From positions 62,001 to 126,000 of the forward strand of contig JAFZQO010000007.1 in the NCBI GenBank assembly GCA_017620335.1: DNA of 64,000 bases. Direction: 5' to 3'. Shown in pieces: positions 16,700 to 25,540 of the stretch (positions are counted from its first letter, which is position 1; every line of letters starts with the position of its first letter). The position numbers were made by a program, and so were the translations under genes. The notes beneath the pieces are model-generated. The model saw only the letters and a program-made list of their open reading frames with translations. It ran no database searches and was not told the origin of the DNA. This DNA comes from Bacteroidales bacterium. Lineage in GTDB: Bacteria > Bacteroidota > Bacteroidia > Bacteroidales > UBA932.

Positions 16700-17986
16700 T
16701 TATTTGGCAGGTTCGATAACCCTGTAGTGACCGCTCAGGTGCATGAAAGCGAAGAGTCTGAGGAGGCCGTCGTAGTAGGCGTCGAAGTAGCCGTCCTCAT
16801 AGGGCTTGTTCTCGCTGTCCCAGAGCCTCTGGACGAACTCGCGGGAGATCTCGTTGTCAGCCGCGAGGGTGGCGGCGGCCGTCGTGGCCACGAGGCCCAC
16901 CGAGTGGCGCGTGCCGCGCCCCTGCAGCGGTCCCATGCCCGCAGGCATCGCAAAGCTCACCTCGGTGCCGTCGACATTGTACTGGTCCTGGAACTCGTCG
17001 ATTCCCTTGGAATAGAAGAAGGCCTGGACGGTGTTGGCGTAGTTGGTCTGCCACTCACGGTCGGCGCAGCACCAGGAGTAGTCGAGGGCGATGTTCATCG
17101 GAACGCGCCAGGAGTCGAAGCGGAAGGAAGGCTTATTGACCCTGCCGCCCCAGGAAGGGGTCTGGATGTACGAACCGTCGAAGTTGTTGGTGTCCGGGTT
17201 GAGGCCGGTCTCCGGGTCGATGGACTTGTGGAGGTACTCGCGGCTGGCCTTGGAGCACTCGCGCCAGAAGTCGGCGCGGCCGTCGTCGGCCCAGCGGGCC
17301 CACACCTCGTAGAACGCGGGGATATGGTACGAAGGGTCGGTGTAGGTCGTGCCCCTGCCGTCGGGGGTGAAGCAGATCAGGTGGTTCTCCTTGTTGATGA
17401 AGGGCATGATGCCTCCCTCGGAGCCGTCCTTCTCCCATGCGCAGTTCAGGATGTTCTGTGCTTCAGCGAGATAGTTTATCTCACCGTCGTTGCCCCAGCG
17501 GTTGGAGGCGAAGATGAGGGAGGTCACGAAGTAGAGCTCGCCGTCCGAGGCCGGGCCGGCGCCGCGGATTTCGCCTTCGGTGGTGAGGCTCCATGCGAGA
17601 TACCCCTTCATGGGGCCTTCCTGGTACTGCATGTACTTCTTCGCCCACCTCCAAAGACGGTCGAACACGTCCTTCTTGTCAAGCTGCACCGCGACCATCA
17701 TGCCATAGGACATGCCCTCGGTGCGCACGTCGAAGTTCTTGACGTCGGACATGTAGCCCATGTCGTCCCCGACCTCGAAGAAAACCTTGTCCGGGCCGTA
17801 GAACACCTCCTGGAAAATGGCTTCCAGCTTGGCGTCGATGTCCTTCTTGGAGTATCCCATCTCGGCGAAGACGTTGCGGTACTTGTGTGTCTCGAAGCCG
17901 CCTTTCTTCCACGGCTTCAGCTGCTTGTCGCCGCATGCGCAAAGGCAGAGGAGCGCGGCGGCCGTCAAAATCATTAATTTCTTCAT
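16700..17986 (-). CDS. GH8 glycoside hydrolase (xylanase / reducing-end xylose-releasing type), lipoprotein
   Basis: 428 residues. The start at 17986 gives a lipoprotein signal with a Cys after LLCLCAC; a longer reading would add 36 unlike residues. The (alpha/alpha)6 domain has DVRTEGMSYGMMVAVQLDKK with the probable general acid Glu90, YLAWSLTTEGEIRGAGPASDG in parts, DPSYHIPAFYEVWARW, FRFDSWRVPMNIALDY and VATTAAATLAA. These match the GH8 xylanase and Rex branch. It is expected to act on xylo-oligosaccharides at the cell surface or in the periplasm. One base separates it from the GH43 gene; with the next secreted protein it forms a small arabinoxylan-directed set. Confidence 0.9.
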   Translation of the reverse strand: MKKLMILTAAALLCLCACGDKQLKPWKKGGFETHKYRNVFAEMGYSKKDIDAKLEAIFQEVFYGPDKVFFEVGDDMGYMSDVKNFDVRTEGMSYGMMVAVQLDKKDVFDRLWRWAKKYMQYQEGPMKGYLAWSLTTEGEIRGAGPASDGELYFVTSLIFASNRWGNDGEINYLAEAQNILNCAWEKDGSEGGIMPFINKENHLICFTPDGRGTTYTDPSYHIPAFYEVWARWADDGRADFWRECSKASREYLHKSIDPETGLNPDTNNFDGSYIQTPSWGGRVNKPSFRFDSWRVPMNIALDYSWCCADREWQTNYANTVQAFFYSKGIDEFQDQYNVDGTEVSFAMPAGMGPLQGRGTRHSVGLVATTAAATLAADNEISREFVQRLWDSENKPYEDGYFDAYYDGLLRLFAFMHLSGHYRVIEPAK

Positions 17987-17987
17987 A

Positions 17988-19448
17988 TTACCTGTCCCTG
18001 AAGTTCCACTTGGAGTTGTCGCTGTTGAAATCATATTTGCCGAGGGCCACGGTGCTGTCGCCGGTGCTGACGAGCGCGAACTGCTCGCCTTCATGTCCCG
18101 GGACCTCCTTCGGCATGATGCGGAAGGTGCCGTCGGTGAGGCGCTCGATGCGCCAGAGCTGCTCAGGCGCGCCGGTGAACTCCGGCACGGCCGTCAGCTC
18201 GGCGTCGGACGTGGCCGCAAGGGCCCTTTCCGTGCCCGCTATGACGATTTTGTAGTAGGGGGCGCCCAGATAGCCGCCGGCGTCCTCGAGGGCAGTCACG
18301 GTCCATTTCTGGTGCGGGCGGAACATGTAGTCGCCGAGGCGGATGTCGACCTCGCCCTCGGGCCATCCGCCGATGACGTCCTCGAGCTTCTGGTCCTCGA
18401 TCGAGACGACGGGTCCGTCGGAATTGCGTCCGAAGCCCCTCATCATGCCGCCCTGGAGGCGCACGAAGTCGACGGCGAGCTCAAGGGAGTAGCCCCTGCG
18501 CTCGGATTCGATCTCGTAAGTGCCGTCCTTGAAGAGGTCGGCGGCCACCGGCCAGCCGTTCTTCCAGAGGAGGGAGCGCACGGCGAGCACGCTGCGGCCG
18601 CTGCGGTTGAAGTCGGCCTCGTAGTGGAAGGACATCTTCTCGCAGCCCTCGTCCTCGACGTAGAGTCCGAAGTGGCCAGGGCCCGTGGCGCGGTCGCCCG
18701 CGGAGAGCACCATCTTGCCTCCGCCCTGGAGCATGTCGCGGCCCATGTTGTCCACGTAGGGACCGGTAACGCTCCTGGAGCGTCCACAGACGATGTTGTA
18801 GGTGGAGTTGGTGCCGTCGCAGCAGGTGCCGTGGGTGCCGAGGAGGTAGTACCAGCCGTCCTTGTACATCAGGGCCGTGGCCTCGCAGTCGATAGCTATG
18901 TCCTTGGCCACGTTACCCTCGACGCGCTTGCCGGTCTTCGGGTCGAGCTCGACTATGCGGATGGCTCCGAAATAAGTGCCGTACGAGCACCAGAGGCGTC
19001 CGGTGGTGGGGTCGAGGAGGAAGGCCGGGTCGATGGCCCAGCAGTCCTCGTCGTCTCCGGCCCAGGCTACGAGCTCAGGGTCGGTGAAGCCGAAGTCGGG
19101 CGACTCCGGGTCGAGGGACTTGGTCCACATCGTGGTGACGTTGCCCCTGGTCTTGCCCTCGGTGCCGGGATAGCCGGCGCTGTAGGCCACCAGGTAGCGG
19201 TCGCCGATCTTGACCACGTCAGGGGCCACGCCGCCTCCCGGGCGGACGGCCCCGTCCCTCCAGGTCCAGCCGTCGTCGGACATGAGTCCGCCGGAGCCGG
19301 TGCCGAAGGTGAAGTACTTGCCGTCACTCATCACGATGGTGGACGGGTCGTGGATATATACGTTGCCGACCTGCGCTGCTGCGGGAACGGCGATGCCGGC
19401 GGCCAGGAGGACGGCCAGCAGGATATTCTTGATCGATGCCATTGTCAT
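17988..19448 (-). CDS. GH43 family arabinanase/arabinofuranosidase with C-terminal beta-domain, secreted
   Basis: 486 residues with a signal peptide ending near AAAQ (a second start two codons on is possible). The five-bladed propeller shows the GH43 triad: Asp34 in YIHDPST, Asp in CWAIDPAFLLD, Glu in AIDCEATALMYKDGWYYLL, plus TTGRLWCSYGTYFGAIRIVELD, all like endo-1,5-alpha-arabinanases. An unusual GTHGTCCDGTNSTYNIVCGRS loop follows. After about residue 310 there is a beta-rich region ending in a ricin-like segment (ALVSTGDSTVALGKYDFNSD) that may bind sugar. Between the GH8 gene and the secreted protein gene in one operon. Confidence 0.9.
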   Translation of the reverse strand: MTMASIKNILLAVLLAAGIAVPAAAQVGNVYIHDPSTIVMSDGKYFTFGTGSGGLMSDDGWTWRDGAVRPGGGVAPDVVKIGDRYLVAYSAGYPGTEGKTRGNVTTMWTKSLDPESPDFGFTDPELVAWAGDDEDCWAIDPAFLLDPTTGRLWCSYGTYFGAIRIVELDPKTGKRVEGNVAKDIAIDCEATALMYKDGWYYLLGTHGTCCDGTNSTYNIVCGRSRSVTGPYVDNMGRDMLQGGGKMVLSAGDRATGPGHFGLYVEDEGCEKMSFHYEADFNRSGRSVLAVRSLLWKNGWPVAADLFKDGTYEIESERRGYSLELAVDFVRLQGGMMRGFGRNSDGPVVSIEDQKLEDVIGGWPEGEVDIRLGDYMFRPHQKWTVTALEDAGGYLGAPYYKIVIAGTERALAATSDAELTAVPEFTGAPEQLWRIERLTDGTFRIMPKEVPGHEGEQFALVSTGDSTVALGKYDFNSDNSKWNFRDR

Positions 19449-19455
19449 TGCGCTT

Positions 19456-20169
19456 TTATTGGTTGGTAACGGTAAGGTTGGTGACGGGCCTGCCGTCCTC
19501 TCCGATGAAACGGATGCAGAAGTCGCTCATGCCGGGGCCGTTGATGACGGCTCCGCGTACGACGTTGCGGCCGGCCTTGAGGGTGATCTTCTTCGAGACG
19601 CAGTCATCCACGACCATGCGCCTGTCGCCGGTCAGGAGGATGGCCTCCTCGCCGTTCACCCACCATTTCGAGCCGGAGTTGGAGCCGACCGACATGCGGA
19701 CGGTCATGTCCTCGGGGGCGTTGACGACGGTGACCGCGAGGAAGAGGGCCTCGGTGGGATGCAGGCCGAGCCCGGTGGCGAAGCGGTACAGCTTGACGTT
19801 GTAGCGCTTGCTGTCATAGCAGTGCCAGGTCAGCTTGGTCTTCTTGTCGAGCTTGACCTTCTGCCCGTCCTTGGGGACAATCTCGAACTGGCCCTCGAAA
19901 TACTCCTTGGCGAACTCGCCGTTGAGGTAGGTGTCGTCGAAAATGGCGTTGGACCGGATCTCGGGCTTGGCGATGGGCTCGAGTAGTGACCAGCGGCGGA
20001 TGAAACCGTCGGCGTCAGGCGTCGCGGGGGTCTCCGCGGCAGGGGAGAAATAGTCCTCCAGCACGGGATGGTGGTACTCCAGGTTCAGCTGGGCCTTTGC
20101 CTGGAAAGAGACGCCGGCGGCCATGAGCATGACCGCCAGAGCGGCTCTGGTGATGAAACCTTTTCTCAT
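19456..20169 (-). CDS. Secreted beta-sandwich protein of unknown function in the xylan/arabinan operon
   Basis: 237 residues with a signal peptide (MRKGFITRAALAVMLMAAGVSFQAKAQ). The sequence reads DGFIRRWSLLEPIAKPEIRS, then FAKEYFEGQFEIVPKDGQKV, LTWHCYDSKRYNVKLYRFA, and a C-terminal part (SKWWVNGEEAILLTGDRRMV, GRNVVRGAVINGPGMSDFCI) resembling the jelly-roll domains found in glycoside hydrolases and their accessory proteins. No catalytic motif is visible. Similar proteins accompany GH43 and GH8 genes in Bacteroidales, so a carbohydrate-binding role is a fair inference. First gene of the operon, 7 bases before the GH43 gene and 41 bases after pta; no clear promoter box was seen in that gap. Confidence 0.65.
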   Translation of the reverse strand: MRKGFITRAALAVMLMAAGVSFQAKAQLNLEYHHPVLEDYFSPAAETPATPDADGFIRRWSLLEPIAKPEIRSNAIFDDTYLNGEFAKEYFEGQFEIVPKDGQKVKLDKKTKLTWHCYDSKRYNVKLYRFATGLGLHPTEALFLAVTVVNAPEDMTVRMSVGSNSGSKWWVNGEEAILLTGDRRMVVDDCVSKKITLKAGRNVVRGAVINGPGMSDFCIRFIGEDGRPVTNLTVTNQ

Positions 20170-20210
20170 TGTGGTTAAAGTGATTATGATTTGTGAGTTT
20201 TATCGTCGCT

Positions 20211-21218
20211 TTATTTGGCGTCCATGGCCTGGCAGGCGGTGATGGCGACCATCTTGTAGATGTCGTCCACCGAGCAGCCGCGGCTCAGGTCGTTGACCGG
20301 ACGGGCGATGCCCTGGAGGATGGGGCCGATGGCGTCTGCGTTGCCGAGCCTCTGGACGAGCTTGTAGGCGATGTTTCCGACCTCGAGGTTGGGGAAGACC
20401 AGGACGTTGGCCTTTCCGGCTATCTCGCTGCCCGGAGCCTTCTTCGCGCCGACGGACGGCACGAGCGCGGCGTCGGCCTGCAGCTCGCCGTCGACCTTGA
20501 GGTCCGGATCGAGCTCCTTCGCTTTGGCGAGGGCCTCGACGACCTTGTCAACGACCTCGTGCTTGGCGCTGCCCTTGGTGGAGAAGGAAAGCATGGCCAC
20601 GCGGGGATCCTTGAATCCCGCCACGCTCTTCGCGGTCTGCGCCGTGCAGACGGCGATCTGCGCCAGCTGGTCGGCGTCGGGGGTGGGGGTGACGGCGACG
20701 TCGCCGATCACGAGCACGCCGTCCTCGCCGTACTGGGGGGTCTGGGTGATCATGAGCATCGCTCCGCTCACGCAGGTGATGCCGGGGGCGCATTTGATGA
20801 TCTGGAGGGCGGGGCGGAGGGTCTCGCCGGTAGTGGAGAGGGCGCCGCTGATCTGTCCGTCGGCGTCGCCGCTCTTGATGATGAGGCAGCCGAAGTAGAG
20901 CGGGTCGAGGACCTGCACGCGGGCCTTCTCGAGCGTCATGCCCTTCTTCTCGCGGAGCTTGAACAGGAGCTGGGCGTACTCCTCGGTCTTCTCGCTGGTG
21001 GCGGGATCGATGATGGTTGCCTCTCCTATGTGCTTGAGGCCGAGCTTGGCGGCGTAGGCGAGGATCTCGTCGCGGTTGCCGATCAGGATGATGTCGGCGA
21101 GCCCGTCGGCGATGGCCATGTCGGCGGCCTTGATGGTGCGCTCTTCGAGCGATTCGGGGAGTACGATGCGCTGCCTGTTGGATTGTGCGCGTGCGATGAT
21201 GTTGTCGATTAATGCCAT
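20211..21218 (-). CDS. pta: Phosphate acetyltransferase
   Basis: 335 residues from the start at 21218, chosen because the family begins exactly with MALIDNIIARAQSNRQRIVLPE. Further landmarks: LIGNRDEILAYAAKLGL, DPLYFGCLIIKSGDADGQISGA in parts, ALQIIKCAPGITCVSGAMLM, RVAMLSFSTKGSAKHE, KVDGELQADAALVPSVGAKK, ANVLVFPNLEVGNIAYKLVQRLG, PVNDLSRGCSVDDIYKM. It converts acetyl-CoA and phosphate to acetyl phosphate in the cytoplasm, the first step of acetate production. The short catalytic form without N-terminal regulatory domains. The partner acetate kinase gene is not adjacent here. Its promoter is half of a palindrome shared with the mgtC-like gene. Confidence 0.95.
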   Translation of the reverse strand: MALIDNIIARAQSNRQRIVLPESLEERTIKAADMAIADGLADIILIGNRDEILAYAAKLGLKHIGEATIIDPATSEKTEEYAQLLFKLREKKGMTLEKARVQVLDPLYFGCLIIKSGDADGQISGALSTTGETLRPALQIIKCAPGITCVSGAMLMITQTPQYGEDGVLVIGDVAVTPTPDADQLAQIAVCTAQTAKSVAGFKDPRVAMLSFSTKGSAKHEVVDKVVEALAKAKELDPDLKVDGELQADAALVPSVGAKKAPGSEIAGKANVLVFPNLEVGNIAYKLVQRLGNADAIGPILQGIARPVNDLSRGCSVDDIYKMVAITACQAMDAK

Positions 21219-21251
21219 AATATGATGTGTTATTAATATGTCGTATCCTGA

Positions 21252-21270
21252 CAAATATACGGTATATTTG
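21252..21270. promoter_or_regulatory. Palindrome made of two divergent -7 boxes (pta and mgtC-like gene)
   Basis: CAAATATACGGTATATTTG is a perfect 19-base palindrome: the left half is TATATTTG on the minus strand (21259-21252, toward pta), the right half TATATTTG on the plus strand (21263-21270). RNA polymerase could occupy only one side at a time. The start codons are 34 bases to the left and 43 to the right. Confidence 0.65.
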
Positions 21271-21293
21271 AGAAGATTCCTCGGAAAAAAGGG

Positions 21294-21301
21294 TATATTT
21301 G
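21294..21301 (+). promoter_or_regulatory. Second -7 box TATATTTG before the mgtC-like gene
   Basis: Exact consensus 12 bases before the preferred start at 21313; with the box at 21263 it gives two possible promoters 31 bases apart. Confidence 0.5.
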
Positions 21302-21312
21302 TGAACAAAGAA

Positions 21313-21762
21313 ATGAACGTCCATATGGAAATCACCGAAACCCTCGCACTTACCAGGCTCGCGGTCAGCCTCCTGCTCGGAGGGGCCATCGGCCTCGAGA
21401 GGATGGTGCACAAGCATCCCGCCGGGATGCGCACCTTCATGCTCATCTGTATCGGGTCTACGCTTGCGACGCTTGCGTCCATCTACATCTGCCAGACCAA
21501 CATGGGCCTGCACAACGGCGACCCCGGGCGCATAGCCGCCCAGATCCTCACCGGCATAGGCTTCATCGGCGCGGGCCTGATCATCAAGACGAACGACGGC
21601 GTGTCGGGCATCACAACCGCCTCCAGCATCTTCGTGACGGCCGCGATCGGCATCGCCGCGGGCGTCGGAATGCTGCTCACGGCCTCGTTGGTCACCGTTG
21701 TGGTGCTGGTGATCCTCTCATCCAACTATTATCTTCGCAAGGGTCCGAAGGACAGCGAATGA
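21313..21762 (+). CDS. MgtC/SapB family membrane protein
   Basis: 149 residues with four to five hydrophobic segments. Signature: RLAVSLLLGGAIGLERMVHKHPAGMRTFML in pieces, then AAQILTGIGFIGAGLIIKT and GITTASSIFVTAAIGIAAGVG. MgtC-like proteins sit in the inner membrane; in pathogens MgtC modulates ATP synthase and growth at low Mg2+, but most bacterial members are uncharacterised. Start candidates are 21313 and 21325; 21313 is preferred, although a box at 21294-21301 makes the leader very short. Single gene, 45 bases before the HD-domain gene. Confidence 0.88.
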   Translation: MNVHMEITETLALTRLAVSLLLGGAIGLERMVHKHPAGMRTFMLICIGSTLATLASIYICQTNMGLHNGDPGRIAAQILTGIGFIGAGLIIKTNDGVSGITTASSIFVTAAIGIAAGVGMLLTASLVTVVVLVILSSNYYLRKGPKDSE

Positions 21763-21807
21763 AACAAGTTTGTTTATTTCCATAACTTTTTTGTTACAGG
21801 GACAAAT

Positions 21808-22466
21808 ATGGCCGATTCCGCCGATTTTAGCCGTCCTTCAGGGCGCGTCAGGGAAGAGATCATAGGGTATGTCGAGTCCTCGGTCATACCGGCCTATGCA
21901 TCCTTCGACAAGGGGCATCAAGAAGCCCATGCCCGCCACGTCATAGGGCAGGCGATGGAACTCTCCCGGTATTATGACGTCGATCCCGAGATGGTCTATG
22001 TCGCGGCGGCCTGCCACGACCTGGGACTTGCGGAGGACCGCAAGACCCACCACCTCGTCTCCGGCCGCATGGTCCGGGAGGACGCGGCGCTGCGGCGCTG
22101 GTTCTCCGGGGCGCAGGTCGAGACGATGGCGCAGGCGGTCGAAGACCACCGCGCCTCGTCCGACCACGAGCCCCGGAGCATATACGGCCGCCTCGTCGCC
22201 GAGGCTGACCGGCAGATAGTCCCGGAGACCGTCATCCGCCGCACCGTCCAGTTCGGATTCAGCCATTACCCGGAGCTTGACAGGGAAGGCCACTGGCAGC
22301 GCACCTGCGAGCACCTTCAGGAGAAATACGCCGAGGGCGGCTATCTGAAACTGTGGATCCCAGAGTCGTCCAATTCGGCCCGTCTGGCCGAACTCAGGGA
22401 CATAATACGCGACAAGGCCCGTCTCCGGGCCCTGTTCGACAGATATTTCGAGGAAGAATCGAAGTC

Positions 22467-22470
<4 letters not shown>
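21808..22470 (+). CDS. HD-domain phosphohydrolase-like protein
   Basis: 220 residues. HD metal-binding residues are visible: [12 protein letters not shown] (His44), [12 protein letters not shown] (His70-Asp71), [10 protein letters not shown], and [16 protein letters not shown]. The layout resembles small stand-alone HD hydrolases that act on nucleotides or phosphate esters in the cytoplasm. The C-terminal half ([21 protein letters not shown]) is helical without a known motif. It ends with a 4-base overlap on the convergent deoD gene, so no terminator fits. Substrate unknown; deoD next door may hint at nucleotide metabolism but the opposite strand weakens that. Confidence 0.8.
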
Positions 22471-23174
<704 letters not shown>

Positions 23175-23187
23175 GGTTCCTTTCCTT

Positions 23188-23676
23188 TTATCGGTTCATG
23201 CGTGCCAGCATCCTTTCCAGTGCCTCGCGGTTGATAAGGCCGTCCATGCTGATGAACGTGGCCTCCGATCCGTCCATGGCCATCATTACGAAGGAGCGCA
23301 CGATGCTGTCGTCCCCGTCGGTGTAGAACCTGACCGTCTCGCCGTCCTGCTTGGCCTCCATCATCAGTTCGTAGGAACCTTTGCCGAGCAGGCTCTTGAC
23401 GTCGCTGTTAAGGCGTTTGACCACACCTTGGTCTGAGGTGCTGAGGAGGTAGAATCCCTTGAGTGTGTTGACGATAGGGGTGATATCCACCTTCTGCCCG
23501 CTGTCACCGATCTCTATCTCGGGAAGCTTTCCTATCATCTTGAACATCGACGGGGAGATATACACGGCGCTGACACCGGTCTCGTCGGAGAATTTGTTGT
23601 AGATGGTCTTGCTGTCCTGGGCGTGGGCAAGGAACCCGGTCAGCATGATGGCTGCGATGATGAACAGTCTTTTCAT
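23188..23676 (-). CDS. DUF4252 secreted protein
   Basis: 162 residues with a signal peptide ([20 protein letters not shown]). Typical DUF4252 pattern: [20 protein letters not shown] near the mature N-terminus, [35 protein letters not shown] and the C-terminal [17 protein letters not shown]. The family is confined mostly to Bacteroidetes, and its function is unknown; it commonly accompanies ECF sigma/anti-sigma genes, as here. Probably periplasmic. Six bases follow the membrane-anchored gene upstream. Confidence 0.85.
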   Translation of the reverse strand: MKRLFIIAAIMLTGFLAHAQDSKTIYNKFSDETGVSAVYISPSMFKMIGKLPEIEIGDSGQKVDITPIVNTLKGFYLLSTSDQGVVKRLNSDVKSLLGKGSYELMMEAKQDGETVRFYTDGDDSIVRSFVMMAMDGSEATFISMDGLINREALERMLARMNR

Positions 23677-23682
23677 ATCCGG

Positions 23683-24075
23683 TTAATTTATATTGTCCAT
23701 GATTTCGGCGGTCTTTGTGAGAACGGCCCCGGTCTCGGCCGTGACGGAATCCATGCTCCTTTCCATCTTGGAGCTCATGAGTGAGAGAGAGGCCTCGAGC
23801 ATGGCGTAAGCCTGCTGGGGGTCGCTGAAAGTGTCCTTGGGGCGGTTGCGGTAGCTGTCCACGCCGAAGCCGATGGCCGCGACGAGGGCGAGGGAGGCCG
23901 CAACGCTTGCGATGCGCACGAACCTGCGCGGCATGACGGCCGGTGTCTCCGTGAGGAAGGCGAGTGTGTCGAGCTCCGCTCGGATGTCGTCCCTGAGCTT
24001 CTCCGGGACGCGGACGGAGCCGTCAAGGGCGATGTCCTCGAGCTCCGTAATGCTCATGTATTCCTTCTCTTTCAT
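23683..24075 (-). CDS. Single-pass membrane protein, probable anti-sigma factor
   Basis: 130 residues. A cytoplasmic N-terminal region (ELEDIALDGSVRVPEKLRDDIRAELDTLAF) is followed by one membrane segment at about residues 56-70 (ASVAASLALVAAIGFGV) and a short periplasmic tail with a helical stretch. This topology and the position 4 bases after an ECF sigma gene suggest an anti-sigma factor or sigma-associated regulator. It lacks a recognisable zinc-binding anti-sigma motif, so the role is inferred from context only. Confidence 0.65.
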   Translation of the reverse strand: MKEKEYMSITELEDIALDGSVRVPEKLRDDIRAELDTLAFLTETPAVMPRRFVRIASVAASLALVAAIGFGVDSYRNRPKDTFSDPQQAYAMLEASLSLMSSKMERSMDSVTAETGAVLTKTAEIMDNIN

Positions 24076-24079
24076 ATCG

Positions 24080-24571
24080 TTACAACTCGCTTTTCATTCT
24101 GTTTTTCAATGTCTTGCGGGCAAGGCTCAGCTGTACCCGGGTATTGATCTCCGACATGCCCAGCCGCTCCGCTATCTCTTCGTATTCCAACTCCTCGAAG
24201 ATGCGCATCCTGACGATCTCGCGCTGCTTGGGAGGGAGGCTTTCTATGTGCTTGAGCACCTTTCGGAGCGTCTCCCTGTCGGCCAGGGCCTTGTCGGGAG
24301 GGTCGTCCGAGGACCTCTCCGGCATATCGCCCATGGAGACCGTGCGGCCCTCCTTCCTGAGGCGGTCGATGCAGAGGTTCTTGAGCAGGGTGTAGGCATA
24401 CGCCTGCGGGTTCACCACTCCGTCGAGCCGCTCCCTTGAGTTCCAAAGCTTTATGTACAGGTCCTGCACCGTGTCTCCGGCATCGGAACCGTCCTCAAGA
24501 TAGTGCAACGCTATCCTGTAGAGACCGTCGCTGAGGGGGAGGTATCGCGCTTTGAACTCTTCGTGGGTCAT
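24080..24571 (-). CDS. ECF-type RNA polymerase sigma factor
   Basis: 163 residues from MTHEEFKARYLPLSDGLYRI at 24571; upstream ATGs would add 61 unlike residues. Region 2 is YLEDGSDAGDTVQDLYIKLWNSRERLDGVVNPQAYAYTLLKNLCIDRLRK (core-binding and -10 recognition), region 4 is LPPKQREIVRMRIFEELEYEEIAERLGMSEINTRVQLSLARKTLK with a helix-turn-helix. It directs RNA polymerase to a specific promoter set, probably including its own operon (anti-sigma candidate, DUF4252, deoD). Divergent from the exopolysaccharide operon; I saw no house-keeping -7 box on its side of the gap, which fits autoregulation. Confidence 0.92.
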   Translation of the reverse strand: MTHEEFKARYLPLSDGLYRIALHYLEDGSDAGDTVQDLYIKLWNSRERLDGVVNPQAYAYTLLKNLCIDRLRKEGRTVSMGDMPERSSDDPPDKALADRETLRKVLKHIESLPPKQREIVRMRIFEELEYEEIAERLGMSEINTRVQLSLARKTLKNRMKSEL

Positions 24572-24686
24572 CTTCGGTTTCGGACAATTAAATGACGGAG
24601 TAAGGTATGCTTTGTTAATGGATTTGTCTGAAAAACATTCAAAGATACCGAATACCATCCGATAAACAATCTTTTTGGTGCTTTTT

Positions 24687-24716
24687 TTGTAAAATGGAGT
24701 GGAATGCTTAAATTTG
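24687..24716 (+). promoter_or_regulatory. Promoter of the exopolysaccharide operon
   Basis: TTG at 24687-24689, 19 bases, TAAATTTG at 24709-24716: a full consensus match, 24 bases before the start at 24741. Confidence 0.7.
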
Positions 24717-24740
24717 CGAACTGATATATAACATTGGTAA

Positions 24741-25535
24741 ATGAGAATGTTCAAGAAGATTTTCCAAATTGTACTGGCGCTGTCCCTCGTGGTGTCCTGC
24801 GCTGCACCCGAAAAGATCTCCTATTTCCAGGATGCATCCCAATACGGCATCTCCGAGCCTTTGCTTGAGAACCACATCCGCCTGCGTCCGGAAGACAAGA
24901 TATCCATCGTGGTCAATACTTCCAACGCAGAGCTGACAAGCCTCTTCAACCTCCCGTACATTTCCCAGCGTATAGGTTCATCGACCTACTCCTCCGCCGT
25001 GTCCGGATATACCGTGGATGCCGAAGGAAACATCGATTTCCCTGTCCTGGGCAAGCTCCATGTCGAGGGCTTGACGAGGGCCGAGACCGCCGAATACATC
25101 AAGAATGAGCTGATCTCGAAGGATCAGGCCAAGGACCCGGTCGTGACCGTCGAGTTCATGAACCTCACCGTCGCGGTGATGGGAGAGGTCGCCAAGCCCG
25201 GGCGCTACGCCATAGACAAGGACAAGCTCACCCTGCTCGACGCCCTCAGCCTCGCCGGCGACCTGACCATCTACGGCCGCCGTGACAATGTCATGGTCTT
25301 CCGCAACGTGGACGGAAGGGAGATATCCTACAAGGTGGACCTCTGCTCGGCCAGCAGCCTCCTCCTCTCTCCCGCATATTACATCCAGCAGGATGACCTT
25401 ATCTACGTGGAGCCCAACGAAATGCGCGCCCGTCAGTCCACCGTCAACGGCAACAACGTCCGCAGCACCTCCTTCTGGATTTCACTTGCCTCCCTTGCGG
25501 CGAGCGTCGCCACCCTCGTCCTCAGGGTTCTTTAA
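24741..25535 (+). CDS. Polysaccharide export outer-membrane lipoprotein (Wza-like)
   Basis: 264 residues with a lipoprotein signal (FQIVLALSLVVSC; start 24741 or 24747). The poly-export domain covers about residues 45-135 (LRPEDKISIVVNTSNAELTSLF, GYTVDAEGNIDFPVLGKLHVEGLTRAE in parts, DPVVTVEFMNLTVAVMGEVAKPGRY), followed by an SLBB domain (LTLLDALSLAGDLTIYGRRDNVMVFR). The C-terminus ends with a hydrophobic helix (FWISLASLAASVATLVLRVL) like the membrane-spanning helix of Wza. It would form the outer-membrane exit channel for capsule or exopolysaccharide together with the Wzc-like protein 5 bases downstream. Confidence 0.92.
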   Translation: MRMFKKIFQIVLALSLVVSCAAPEKISYFQDASQYGISEPLLENHIRLRPEDKISIVVNTSNAELTSLFNLPYISQRIGSSTYSSAVSGYTVDAEGNIDFPVLGKLHVEGLTRAETAEYIKNELISKDQAKDPVVTVEFMNLTVAVMGEVAKPGRYAIDKDKLTLLDALSLAGDLTIYGRRDNVMVFRNVDGREISYKVDLCSASSLLLSPAYYIQQDDLIYVEPNEMRARQSTVNGNNVRSTSFWISLASLAASVATLVLRVL

Positions 25536-25540
25536 CCAGC

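Noticed and set aside
20193..21212. 339-codon plus-strand frame over pta
   Set aside because: Shadow of pta; the minus strand matches phosphate acetyltransferase throughout.
24572..24754. 61 extra residues at the N-terminus of the sigma factor
   Set aside because: They overlap the divergent promoter and are unlike ECF sigma factors; the start at 24571 fits the family.
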